Program-made: the position numbers and the translations under genes
Notes under the pieces: generated by a model
Databases searched by the model: none
Told to the model about the DNA's origin: nothing
The model's input: the letters and a program-made list of their open reading frames with translations, nothing else
NCBI GenBank assembly: GCA_022414725.1
Contig: CM039462.1
Coordinates: 97,851,161 to 97,915,160 of the forward strand
DNA length: 64,000 nt
From: Microglena sp. YARC
Taxonomy: Eukaryota; Chlorophyta; Chlorophyceae; Chlamydomonadales; Chlamydomonadaceae
Direction: 5' to 3'
Part shown: positions 18,865 to 30,700 of the stretch, piece by piece
Layout of the letters: every line of letters begins with the position of its first letter
How positions within the stretch are numbered: the first letter of the stretch is position 1

Positions 18865-21800
18865 GTGAATGCCGACCCAAGGACTACTCTAAGATCTGCC
18901 GACCCTTGGATTTCTGAAAAAGGTGGAGGGGCTGAGAACCGATCTCGTGTTAGCGTCGGAGCCCCGGAGCTGTCCTCGGACCTTCTCTGCTACATCTCGC
19001 GCCTCTCAGGTAAAAGCCGCAGTTGGGTGGGTGGGTGGTGGGGTGATCGCATGGGTATGCATGGTGGATGGTGGATGGGTGGCAAGTGATGCATGGTCGC
19101 ATTGGTCTCCTTACCATACCCGACCTTCTCTGCTTCATCTCGTGCCTCTCAGGTAAAGCCGCAGTTGGGTGGTGGGTGGTAGCCCCTTTCAGTGATATAC
19201 ATTGGTCTAGTGGTAGACCAAATCACTTAAGAGGATGAAGAGTGGGGTTTCGATTTTCCCCTTAGGTCGCTCTTGGCGTTGCAGGTCCCGTTGTCAACCG
19301 CGATGGTAGCTTGTCCAGTTGAGGTAGAAGACCGCTCCTACCCGCGTACGACGGGCTCACCTTAACACCACGCCCCACCAGGCGTTATCATATACCTTGT
19401 GAGGTGGTGGGGGTGATCGCATGGGTATGCATGGTGGATGGTGGATGGGTGGCAAGTGATGCATGGTCGCATTCGTCTCCTTACCATACCGGACCTTCTC
19501 CACTTCATCTCGCGCCTCTCAGGTAACGTACGCCTCGCAGTTTTACAAGTACAATATCTTTGATATATAATGTGTGATATATCAATATATCACACAATAT
19601 ATATCAAAGATAGATATATATGTACTAGTAGGGCAGCCGTGTGCCAGCCCCCCCCACCACCACCACGACCACACACACACACTATGCAGACCTCTCCAGG
19701 GGCAGTTTGGGCTCTTACTCTGTCATCGTATAGTATATCGTCTGATAATGTTGGAACCAGAACAAGGATGTTTGCAGCGCAAGTCATTTGGTAGTTTACA
19801 GGCACGTATCCCCGTTCGACGAATGGCTCGATGGCAGAGCTCCTAGAACGACGTAGGTGCCGGGTTCTAATCCCCACAGCTGCGCTGAAGTGTTCGCGGT
19901 CGCTGCCAACCGCCATGGTACCTTTGTCCGTGTAAAGTAGCAGCCCCGTTCCTACCGCCCGTAAGACGGGGCTCCCTTAATACCACGCTCCACCAGGCGT
20001 TATCGTTACAGGCACGTGCAGATGCATTGGTGGGGCACAAGTGTATTTGAAGGACTGGAGCGTGGTGCAGGTGTGTGGGACGGCTTGAAGTGTCGCGCCG
20101 GTGTATAAAGAGAGAGCAGTAATCTTGACCAGAACTTGAACAATGTTGACAACCATATTTGTGCAAGTCTCGTCTCCCCATAAATACGCATATGCAGGGA
20201 ACGGCAATATGATATCATGTCATCATATGAAATCATATGATGCCGGCAGATTGACTAGGTTACTATTGCCATTTATATATATAATATGTCATTTGATGCA
20301 ATTTGTATGATATGATACTCGCCTTTGATCAATATTACATGATATGCCGGTCCCTACACATATACCTCCCCCCTCAGGTACTGGAGTTGGCACGGGCACG
20401 GGGATGAGCAGCTTCTCCTCGCCCCCTCGACTCCTTGCAAACCCACCAGTCTTCAGCATGCGCTCCCCATCTGGCCTCTCCCTATCTACACACATGCATA
20501 TCCCCTCAGGTTCAGCCGAGGGCTCAGGTACAGGGATGAGCAGCTTCTCCTCACCCCCTCGACTCCTTGCAAACCCACCAGTCTTGAGCATGCGCTCCCC
20601 ATCTGGCCTCTCCCTATCTACACACATGCATATCCCCTCAGGTACAGCCGTGGGTACAGTCACAGGGATGAGCGGCTTCTCCTCACCCCCTCGACTCCTT
20701 GCAAACCCACCAGTCTTCAGCATGCGCTCTCCATCTCGCATCTACCTAATTACACGCATGCCTATCCCCTCAGGTTCAGCCGTGGGCACAGGTACAGGGA
20801 TGAGCAGCTTCTCCTCACCCCCTCGACTCCTTGCAAACCCACCAGTCTTGAGCATGCGCTCCCCATCTGGCATCTCCCTAATTACACGAATGCCTATCCC
20901 CTCAGGTTCAGCCGTGGGCTCAGGTACAGGGATGAGCAGCTTCTCCTCACCCCCTCGACTCCTTGCAAACCCACCAGTTTTAAGCATGCGCTCTCCATCT
21001 CGCGTCTCGCCGCCTGGGGCAGCAAGTGGCGTCGCCAAGAGAAGTCCCACGCCGACCGTCCCTGGCAGCCCCCACGTCAGCAGCGCCTCCAGCTCCGTCA
21101 GGGGGTCCCAGGTCCTCTGGTATGACCGTGTTGGGCATCTCCCCTGCGGAGCGACCCACGGTGGGTTCCCCACACACCAACAGGCCAGCTGGGGGCACCT
21201 GGGGCACTGGGGGAGCTGCCCAGACATTTCCAGAGGAGCAGGGTGCAGGTATGTAGGGTTTGGTTTGATTGGGGTACATGGTCTGTCAGGCTTCAGGCTG
21301 CTCATGATCTGCTTGGTTTGGTTTGGCTTGGTTTGACTAAGTTCGGTTTGGCTTGGCTTGGTTTGATTGGGGTACATGGTCTGTCAGGCTTCAGGCTGCT
21401 CACCATCTGCCGGCGAAGTAAATGTGGCTTGTGTAAACACTTGTACACCGCACTCTTACCAGCCCCCGTACACCACACTCGCACACCACACTCTTACGAG
21501 CACTCGTACACTACACTTTTATCAGCACTCGTACACAGCACTCTTACCAGCACTTGTACACCGCACTCTTACCAGCCCCCGTACACCACACTCGCACACC
21601 ACACTTTTACGAGCACTCGAACACCACACTTTTATCAGCACTCGCACACCACACTCTTACGAGCACTCGTACACCACACTTTTATCAGCACTCGTACACA
21701 GCACTCTTACCAGCACTTGTACACAGCACTCTTACCAGCCCTTGTACACCACACTCGCACACCACACTCTTACGAGCACTCGTACACCACACTTTTATCA

Positions 21801-22622
21801 GCACTCGCACACCACACTATTACGAGCACTCGTACACCACACTTTTATCAGCACTCGCACACCACACTCTTACGAGCACTCGTACACCACACTTTTATCA
21901 GCACTCGCACACCACACTCTTACGAGCACTCGTACACCACACTTTTATCAGCACTCGTACACAGCACTCTTACCAGCACTTGTACACAGCACTCTTACCA
22001 GACCTCGTACACCACACTCGCACACCACACTCTTACAAGCACACGTACACCACATGTCACGAGCACTCGTACACCACACTTGAACACAGCACTCTTATTA
22101 GTACTCGGACACCACATTATTAGCAGTACAGAATGCAATTGCATAGATTACGACAGTTTAAAGTCACGTACTGGTCCTGATCATGTTCCCATCTGTGTAC
22201 GCTCACCGTTCCTCAGACATATCAACAATACAAATTGTAGACTTCTCTTTTCGGAAAATCCCCCTTCCTACCTCCACTCCCCCTCCTTATCCCCTATCCC
22301 CACCCACCCACCCCACCCCCTCCTCCTTCCTATCCCAGTTCCCCTTCCCCCCTACCCCCAGTCCTCATCCCTTTCCCCTGTCCTCTCCACCCACTCCCCA
22401 TCCCTATCCCCCCCACCCTATCCCCTGTCCTCCCCCCTCACCCTCACCCCTCACCCCCCCTATCCCCTATCCCACCATCACCACCACCATGCACCTCCAC
22501 CCTCCTGGTTCCTCCTCCTCTCACTTTTTGGGGAAATCCCCCTCCCTAACTCCACTCCCCAGTCCACATCCCTATCCCTGCCCTCTCCCCACTCCCATCC
22601 CTATCCCCCCCACCCTATCCCC

Positions 22623-22653
<31 letters not shown>

Positions 22654-24709
22654 CTCACCCCCCTATCCCTATCCCACCATCACCACCATGCACCTCCACC
22701 CTCCTGGTTCCTCCTCCTCTCACCTCTTTTCGGAAAATCCCCCTCCCTGCCTCCCACTCCTCCCCCCTGCCCTCCCCCCACTCACCCTCACCCCCCCTAT
22801 CCCCTATCCCACCATCACCACCATGCACCTCCACCCTCCTGGTTCCTGGTTCCTCCTCCTCTCACCTCTTTTCAGAAAATCCCCCTCCCTGCCTCCACTC
22901 CCCCTCCTTATCCCCTATCGCCACCCACCCCACCTCACCCCCTCCCTCCTATCCCAGTTCCCCTTCCCCCCCTACCCCCAGTCCACATCCCTATCCCCTG
23001 CCCTCTCCGCCCTCTCCCCCATCCCTATCCCCCCCACCCTATCCCCTTCCCACCACCATCACCATGCCCCTCACCCTCACCCTATCCTCCCTCATCCCCC
23101 CTGCCCCCCCCCCCCACACACACACACCATCCTCCCCTCACCCCACCGCTACCACCACCACCACCATGCACCTCCACCCTCCTGGTTCCTCCTCCTCTCA
23201 CCTAATGTAGCATTGCCATCCAAACTTCCATTCTAGGTGTCCAAACTGCCCAAAGAAATGGGTTTGTAGCTGAGGCAAGGGCAGCTGAGCAGGAGAGTGC
23301 GATGCTAAATGAGAGACTGAGGCAGACAGAGGCAGAGCGAATCATGTTGCGGCAAAGCGTGAGTTTTTAAATATACATCTTGTTAAGTATTTATTTATTT
23401 ATTTATTTATTTATTTGAGCAGGAGAGGGCGATGCTAAATGAGAGACTGAGGCAGACAGAGGCAGAGTGAATCATGTTGCGGCAAAGCGTAAGTTTTTTA
23501 ATGTACATCTTGTTAAGTATTTATTTATTTAGTTTAGCAGGAGAGGGCGGTGCTAAATGAGAGACTGAGGCAGACAGGGGCAGAACGAATGTTGCTGCGA
23601 CAAAGCGCGAGTTTTTATTTTATTTATTTCATCACTCCCTCAGACTGACGCAGACCAAGGCAGAGCGAATCATGCTGCGACAAGTTGTTTTCTTTATTTA
23701 TGTATTACTCATGTTTAGTATTTATTTGAGCTGGATATTTCGCTAGTTAAATGAGAGATTGGGGCAGAATAAATCATGACGCGACAAAGCTTATGTTTTT
23801 GTTTTATTTTTATTAATATTCATATTCATACCTATCATTTTTAAGGCAGAACGTGAGTTTCGTTTGTCACTCCCTCTCTCTCTTCCTCCCTTACTCCTTC
23901 CCTCCCTCCATCCTTCGCTCATTCTATCCTTCCCTCATTCCCTCCTTCCCTCCCTCCTTCCCTCCCTCCCTCTCTCCCTCCCTCCTTCTCTCCTTCTCTC
24001 CTTCCCTCCCCTCATTCTCACCTCCCACCCTCCCGACCCGCCACCATCCTTCCCACCCTTCCCCCCCACCTTCCTCCTTCACCCTTCCCATCTTGCCCAC
24101 CTCTTCTCCCCACCTCCCACCCTACCTACCTGACCCCCCACCCCACCCCCCCACCCACACACCACGACCTCCACAGATGCAAGCACACATGCAAGCTGCG
24201 CTCAAGCAACAACAGGATGCCTCAGCAATGGAGCATCCTCCTGCCCCCCCTACCAACCTGACCCCCCCGCACACCACCACCACAGATGCAAGCTCGCATG
24301 CAAGCTGCGCTCAAGCAACAGCAGGATGCCTCAGCAATGGAGCGTGCAGCATTGGCGCATCATGCAGCTGTTGAAAACGAGTCCTTGCGACATGCACTGG
24401 GGCAGCAGCACATGGAATTGGAGCGACTGAGAGTGTTTGAGCACCAAAAGCGACTAGAGGATGAGAAGCGCTGGAACATCAAACAGGTAGGAATGTGGAT
24501 TGTATGGTAGCATGTCCTTTTTGGGGTATGTGTGGGTGGGGGGTGGGGTGAGGGCTAAGTGCAGCAGCTTCTAGGCAGCTCCTTTGAGCGACTGAGAGTG
24601 TTTGCGCACCAAAAGCGTCTAGATGATGAGAAGCGCTGGAACATCAAACAGGTAGGGATGTGGATTGTATGGTAGCATATGATATGATAGCATATGATGC
24701 CCTTTTTGT

Positions 24710-24740
<31 letters not shown>

Positions 24741-27700
24741 GGGGGGGCTACGCGTATCAGCTTCTAAGCAGCTCCTTTGCGCGGCTGCAAGTGTTTGAGC
24801 ACCAAAAGTGACTAGGGGATGAGAAGCGGGGGAATCAGGAAGAGGTAGGGGTGTGGATTTTAGGTGGCATATGGTGCCCTTTTTGTGGTTAGTGTGTTAG
24901 GGAGGGGGGGGGGGTATGCGTAGCAGCTTCTAGGCAGCTCCTTTGAGTGGCTGTGAGTGTTTGAGCACCCAAAGCGACTGCGTGATGAGAAGCAGGGGAA
25001 TGAGAAACTGATAGGAGTGTGGCTTGGATGATAGCATGCCCTGTTTGTGTATGTGTGTGGAGGGGGGGGGGGGGGGGGGGGGGCTTAACGTAGCAGCTTT
25101 TAGATAGCTTCTTTCCCCTGTCCTTTGCCAAACCTGAAGCTTGCCCTGGGGCAGCAGCACGTGGAATTGGAACGGCTGAGAGTGTCTGAGCGAAAACAAC
25201 GAGGGCTGGCTTTACAAACTTGTTACGTAATGGCAATTTATGCATTTATTTGTTATATTTCCAGGGCGCACTTTCAAGAGGATCTCAACAAGCAGTGGCT
25301 TTACAAACATGTTACGCACTGGCGATTTATTTAATTCTTGTTTTTATCTCCAGGGTGCACTGCTTCAAGAGAATCTCAACGAGCAGCGGCTAATATGTTA
25401 CGCACTGGCGATTTATTTGATTCTTTATTGTATTTCCAGGGCGCACTGCTTCAAGAGGATCTCGACGAGCGGCAGGTGTACTAACTTGTTATGCACTGGC
25501 AAATGTATACATTTATTTATTTTATTTTCAGGGCCACTGCTTAAAGTGGATCTCAACGAGCGGCGGGTGTACAAACTTGTTATGCATTGGCAAAATTGTG
25601 CATTTATTTATTTTATTTCCAGGGCGCACTGCTTCAAGAGGATCTCGACGAGCGGCGGTTGTTCAAACATGTTACGCACTGGCAAATTTATGCGTGTATT
25701 TATTTTATTTTCAGGTCGCACTGCTTCAAGAGGATCTCAACCAGCGGCGGTTGTTCAAACATGTTACGCACTGGCAAATTTATGCGTGTATTTATTTTAT
25801 TTTCAGGTCGCACTGCTTCAAGAGGATCTTGACGAGCGGCGGTTGTTCAAACATGTTACGCACTGGCAAATTTATGCGTGTATTTTTTTTTTTTTTCAGG
25901 TCGCACTGCTTCAAGATGATCTCAACCAGCGGCGGTTGTTCAAACGTGTTACGCACTGGCAAAATTATGCATGTATTTATTTTATTTTCAGGTCGCACTG
26001 CTTCAAGAGAATCTCAACCAGCGGCGGTTGTTCAAACTTGTTATGCACTGGCGATTTATGTATTTTTTTATTTTTTTTCCAGGGCGAACTGCTTCAAGAG
26101 GTTCTCAACAAGCGGCGGCTTTTCAAACTTGTCACGCACTGGCGGGACAAGGTCGAGGAGCAGCGGAACAAGGAGCTGCGCATCAGAACGACAATGGCTC
26201 AGACACGTGTGGACCTCCTCCTGCGTGGGGGGGGCAATGGGCAGCTCCGCATGCTGTCCAGCGAGGGCTCGCCCGCGGCTTCGCAGCAAGAGCAGGTGGG
26301 TGGGTGTAGGGTTAGGGGGGGCAGGGTTGTGGTGGTATTATATTTTTATATTAAGGGGGTGGGCGAGGTGGGTGGGTGTATTTAGGGGGGGGGGCAGGGC
26401 TGTGGGGGGGAGGGGAGGGGGAGGGGCTTTGTTAGCACTGGCTTTTAAAAAAAGACCGTGCGTGTGTGGGACACAGAGGCAGGCGCACGCCAGCGGCCTC
26501 AAGCCCGCTGCTTTGCAGGAAGAACATAATAATGATAACGCCTGATGGGGCGTGGTGTTAAGGGAGCCCGTCGTACGCGGGTGGGGAGCGGTCTCCTACC
26601 TCAACTGGACAAGCTACCATCGCGGTTGACGACGACCTGCAACGTCAAGAGCGACCGAAGGGGGAGTCGACCCCCCGACTCTTCATTCTTAGGCGATCTG
26701 GTCTACCACTAGACCATTGTAAATCACTGAAAGAGGCAGGAAGAGCAGGTTGGTGGGTGTATTTAGGGGGGCAAGGTGGTGGGAGGACTAGGGGGAGGGT
26801 GGGGTGGAGCGTTGTTAGCACTGCTGGCTTTTAACAACAGCGTGCGTGGGACACAGAGACAGGCACATGCCAGCGGACTCAAGCCCGCTGCTTCGCAGCC
26901 AGCGCAGGTACAGAAAGTAATGACAACGCCTGGTGGGGCATGGTATTAAGGGAGCCCCGTCTTATGGCGGTAGAGAATGGGCTGCTACTCGACCTGGACA
27001 AAGCTGCCATGGCGGGTGACAGCAACCGCGAAAACTGAAGCGTTCCCATAGGGATACAAACCCCGCACCTTCTTGTTTCAAAGAGCTCTACTCCTTGCTT
27101 CTTCAAGCTCTTCTCCTTGCTTCTTCATGCTCTACTCCTTGCTTCTTCAAGCTCTACCATTGAGCCATTCGTCGCAGCAAGAGAGGTACAGAAGTTTATT
27201 TTTGCCGTCTGCAGAAATATTCAAAATGATGGAGATATTCAAAATGATGGAACTATTAAAATGGAAATATTCAAAATGATGGAGATATTCAAAATGATGG
27301 AACTATCAAAATGGAAATATTCAAAATGATGGAGATATTCAAAATGATGGAACTATTAAAATGGAAATATTCAAAATGATGGAGATATTCAAAATGATGG
27401 AACTATTAAAATGGAAATATTCAAATGGAAGTATTCAAAATGATGGAGATTTTGCTACTGCTGAGCGCAGCGTGCATGTTTCCGATGGTGGCACTAAACT
27501 TATTTCAGAAAGCTTTAAATTGTATTTTACCAATTTGATGATGATGATGATGGTTACATTTTTCCTGGAACCCTACTGGACTGCAAATGTGCCCTCGGCT
27601 TGACAAAGTCATGGGGTACGTACTATTATTTGCCTAAACGACTATTTGCCCAAACTCACCAATCGCGGTCCATCACCACCACCACCACCACCACTTGTAA

Positions 27701-30700
27701 TAAAGCAATTGGCCTGGACTCTCCATACACAGTCCATCACCATAACCACCACCACCACCACTTATATTAAAGCAATTAGCCTGGACTCTCTATACACAGT
27801 CCATCACCATAACCACCACCATAACCACCATTTGTATTAAAGCAATTAGCCTGGACTCTCCATACACAGTCCATCACCACAACCACCACCACCATTACCA
27901 CCATAACCACCACCGCCACAACTTGTTTTTAAACAATTTGCCTGAACTCTCCAAACGCAGTCCATCGCCATAACCACCACCATAGCCACCACCACCACGA
28001 CCGCCACAATTTGTATTTAAGCAATTTGCCTGAACTCTCCAAACGTAGTCCATCACCATAACCACCACCATAGCCACCACCACCACCACGACCGCCACAA
28101 CTTGAATTTAAGAAATTTGCCTGAACTCTCCAAACACAGTCTATCACCACCACCATAACCACCACCACCAATTATTATTATTAATATTTGTTCAAGCAAT
28201 TTGCCTGAACACTCCGAACGCAGTCCATCACCACCACCATGACCACCACCACCACTTACTATTATTATTTAACTATTTAACTAATTTGCCTGAACTCTCC
28301 AAACGCAGTCCATCACCACCACCATGACCACCACCACCACTTACTATTATTATTTAACTATTTAACTAATTTGCCTGAACACTCCGAACGCAGTCCATCA
28401 CCACCACCATGACCACCACCACCACTTACTATTATTATTTAACTATTTAACTAATTTGCCTGAACTCTCCAAACGCAGTCCATCACCACCACCATGACCA
28501 CCACCACCACTTACTATTATTATTTAACTATTTAACTAATTTGCCTGAACACTCCGAACGCAGTCCATCACCACCACCATGACCACCACCACCACTTACT
28601 ATTATTATTTAACTATTTAACTAATTTGCCCGAACTCTCCAAACGCAGTCCATCACCACCACCACCACCACCACCACCACTTACTATTATTATTTAACTA
28701 TTTAACTAATTTGCCTGAACTCTCCAAACGCAGTCCATCACCACCACCATGACCACCACCACCACCACCACTTACTATTATTATTTAACTATTTAACTAA
28801 TTTGCCTGAACTCTCCAAACGCTGTCCATCACCACCACCATGACCACCACCACCACTTACTATTATTATTTAACTATTTTACTAATTTGCCCGAACTCTC
28901 CAAACGCAGTCCATCACCACCACCATGACCACCACCACCACTTACTATTATTATTTAACTATTTAACTAATTTGCCTGAACTCTCCAAACGCTGTCCATC
29001 ACCACCACCATGACCACCACCACCACTTACTATTATTATTTAACTATTTAACTAATTTGCCTGAACTCTCCAAACGCAGTCCATCACCACCACCATGACC
29101 ACCACCACCACTTACTATTATTATTTAACTATTTAACTAATTTGCCTGAACTCTCCAAACGCAGTCCATCACCACCACCATGACCACCACCACCACCACC
29201 ACTTACTACTATTATTTAACTATTTGACTAATTTGCCTGAACTCTCCAAACGCAGTCCATCACCACCACCATGACCACCACCACCACTTACTATTATTAT
29301 TTAACTAATTTGCCTGAACTCTCCGGACGCAGTCAGCCAAGAGACGCCGGAAGACGTTCTCCGACACATCCCCGCCCTTCTCCCCCTTCGCCACTGAGCC
29401 TGCAGCTTCAAGCCCACACCTGCAGCTCCTTAACATCGTACTGCCCAGGCTGTGCCCCCCACACCGGGCAAGCAGCTCAGCGATGGGAGCATCCCAACCA
29501 GTAAGCCTGCTCCTTAAACTTGGTTACATGAACTTGAACTTGACCCTGGTAATGTGGCTCCAGGGTATTTGAACTTGAACTTGGTTACATGAACTTGAAC
29601 TTGGCTACATGAACTTGACCCTGGTTACGTGGCTCCAGCCTTTAAGGCTGCTACAGTGCTATCTATCTTCGGCAGTATCATAATGCATTTGTATATCAAA
29701 TAATTAATATCTTCGGCAGTATCATAATGCATTTGTATATCAAATAATTAATATCTTCGGCAGTATCATAATGCATTTGTATATCAAATAATTAATATCT
29801 TCCGGCAGTATCATAATGCATTTGTATATCAAATAATTAATATCTTCGGCAGTATCATAATGCATTTGTATATCAAATAATTAATATCTTCGGCAGTATC
29901 ATAATGCATTTGTATATCAAATAATTAATATCTTCGGCAGTATCATAATGCATTTGTATATCAAATAATTAATATCTTCGGCAGTATCATAATGCATTTG
30001 TATATCAAATAATTAATATCTTCGGCAGTATCATAATGCATTTGTATATCAAATAATTAATATCTTCGGCAGTATCATAATGCATTTGTATATCAAATAA
30101 TTAATATCTTCGGCAGTATCATAATGCATTTGTATATCAAATAATTAATATCTTCGGCAGTATCATAATGCATTTGTATATCAAATAATTAATATCTTCG
30201 GCAGTATCATAATGCATTTGTATATCAAATAATTAATATCTTCGGCAGTATCATAATGCATTTGTATATCAAATAATTAATATCTTCGGCAGTATCATAA
30301 TGCATTTGTATATCAAATAATTAATATCTTCGGCAGTATCATAATGCATTTGTATATCAAATAATTAATATCTTCGGCAGTATCATAATGCATTTGTATA
30401 TCAAATAATTAATATCTTCGGCAGTATCATAATGCATTTGTATATCAAATAATTAATATCTTCGGCAGTATCATAATTGCATTTGTATATCAAATAATTA
30501 ATATCTTCGGCAGTACATAATGCATTTGTATATTCAATATCTTCGGCAGTATCATAATGCATTTGTATATCAAATAATTAATATCTTCGGCAGTATCATA
30601 ATGCATTTGTATATCAAATAATTAATATCTTCGGCAGTATCATAATGCATTTGTATATCAAATAAATTAATATCTTCGGCAGTATCATAATGCATTTGTA

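Noticed and set aside
19188..19260. Functional tRNA gene
   Set aside because: A- and B-box-like sequences belong to a SINE head: a conserved non-tRNA body follows, copies are dispersed with target-site duplications, and no cloverleaf with a proper acceptor stem was found.
20289..21377. Minus-strand frames of about 150 and 211 codons over the 132-bp array
   Set aside because: Shadow of the in-frame plus-strand array; a 132-bp period keeps frames open on both strands. Plus-strand phases agree with neighbouring exons.
21243..23210. 655-codon open frame
   Set aside because: It runs through two minisatellites (TRTPHSYQ- and PPPYPLSP-type repeats) with no domain. The exon-phase evidence places a donor at 21,249 and an acceptor at 23,236 around it.
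25240..26545. 322-381-codon frames through the acceptor array
   Set aside because: They read alternately through exon copies and T-rich intron tracts, switching exon frame from unit to unit. Only 26,083-26,295 is supported as coding.
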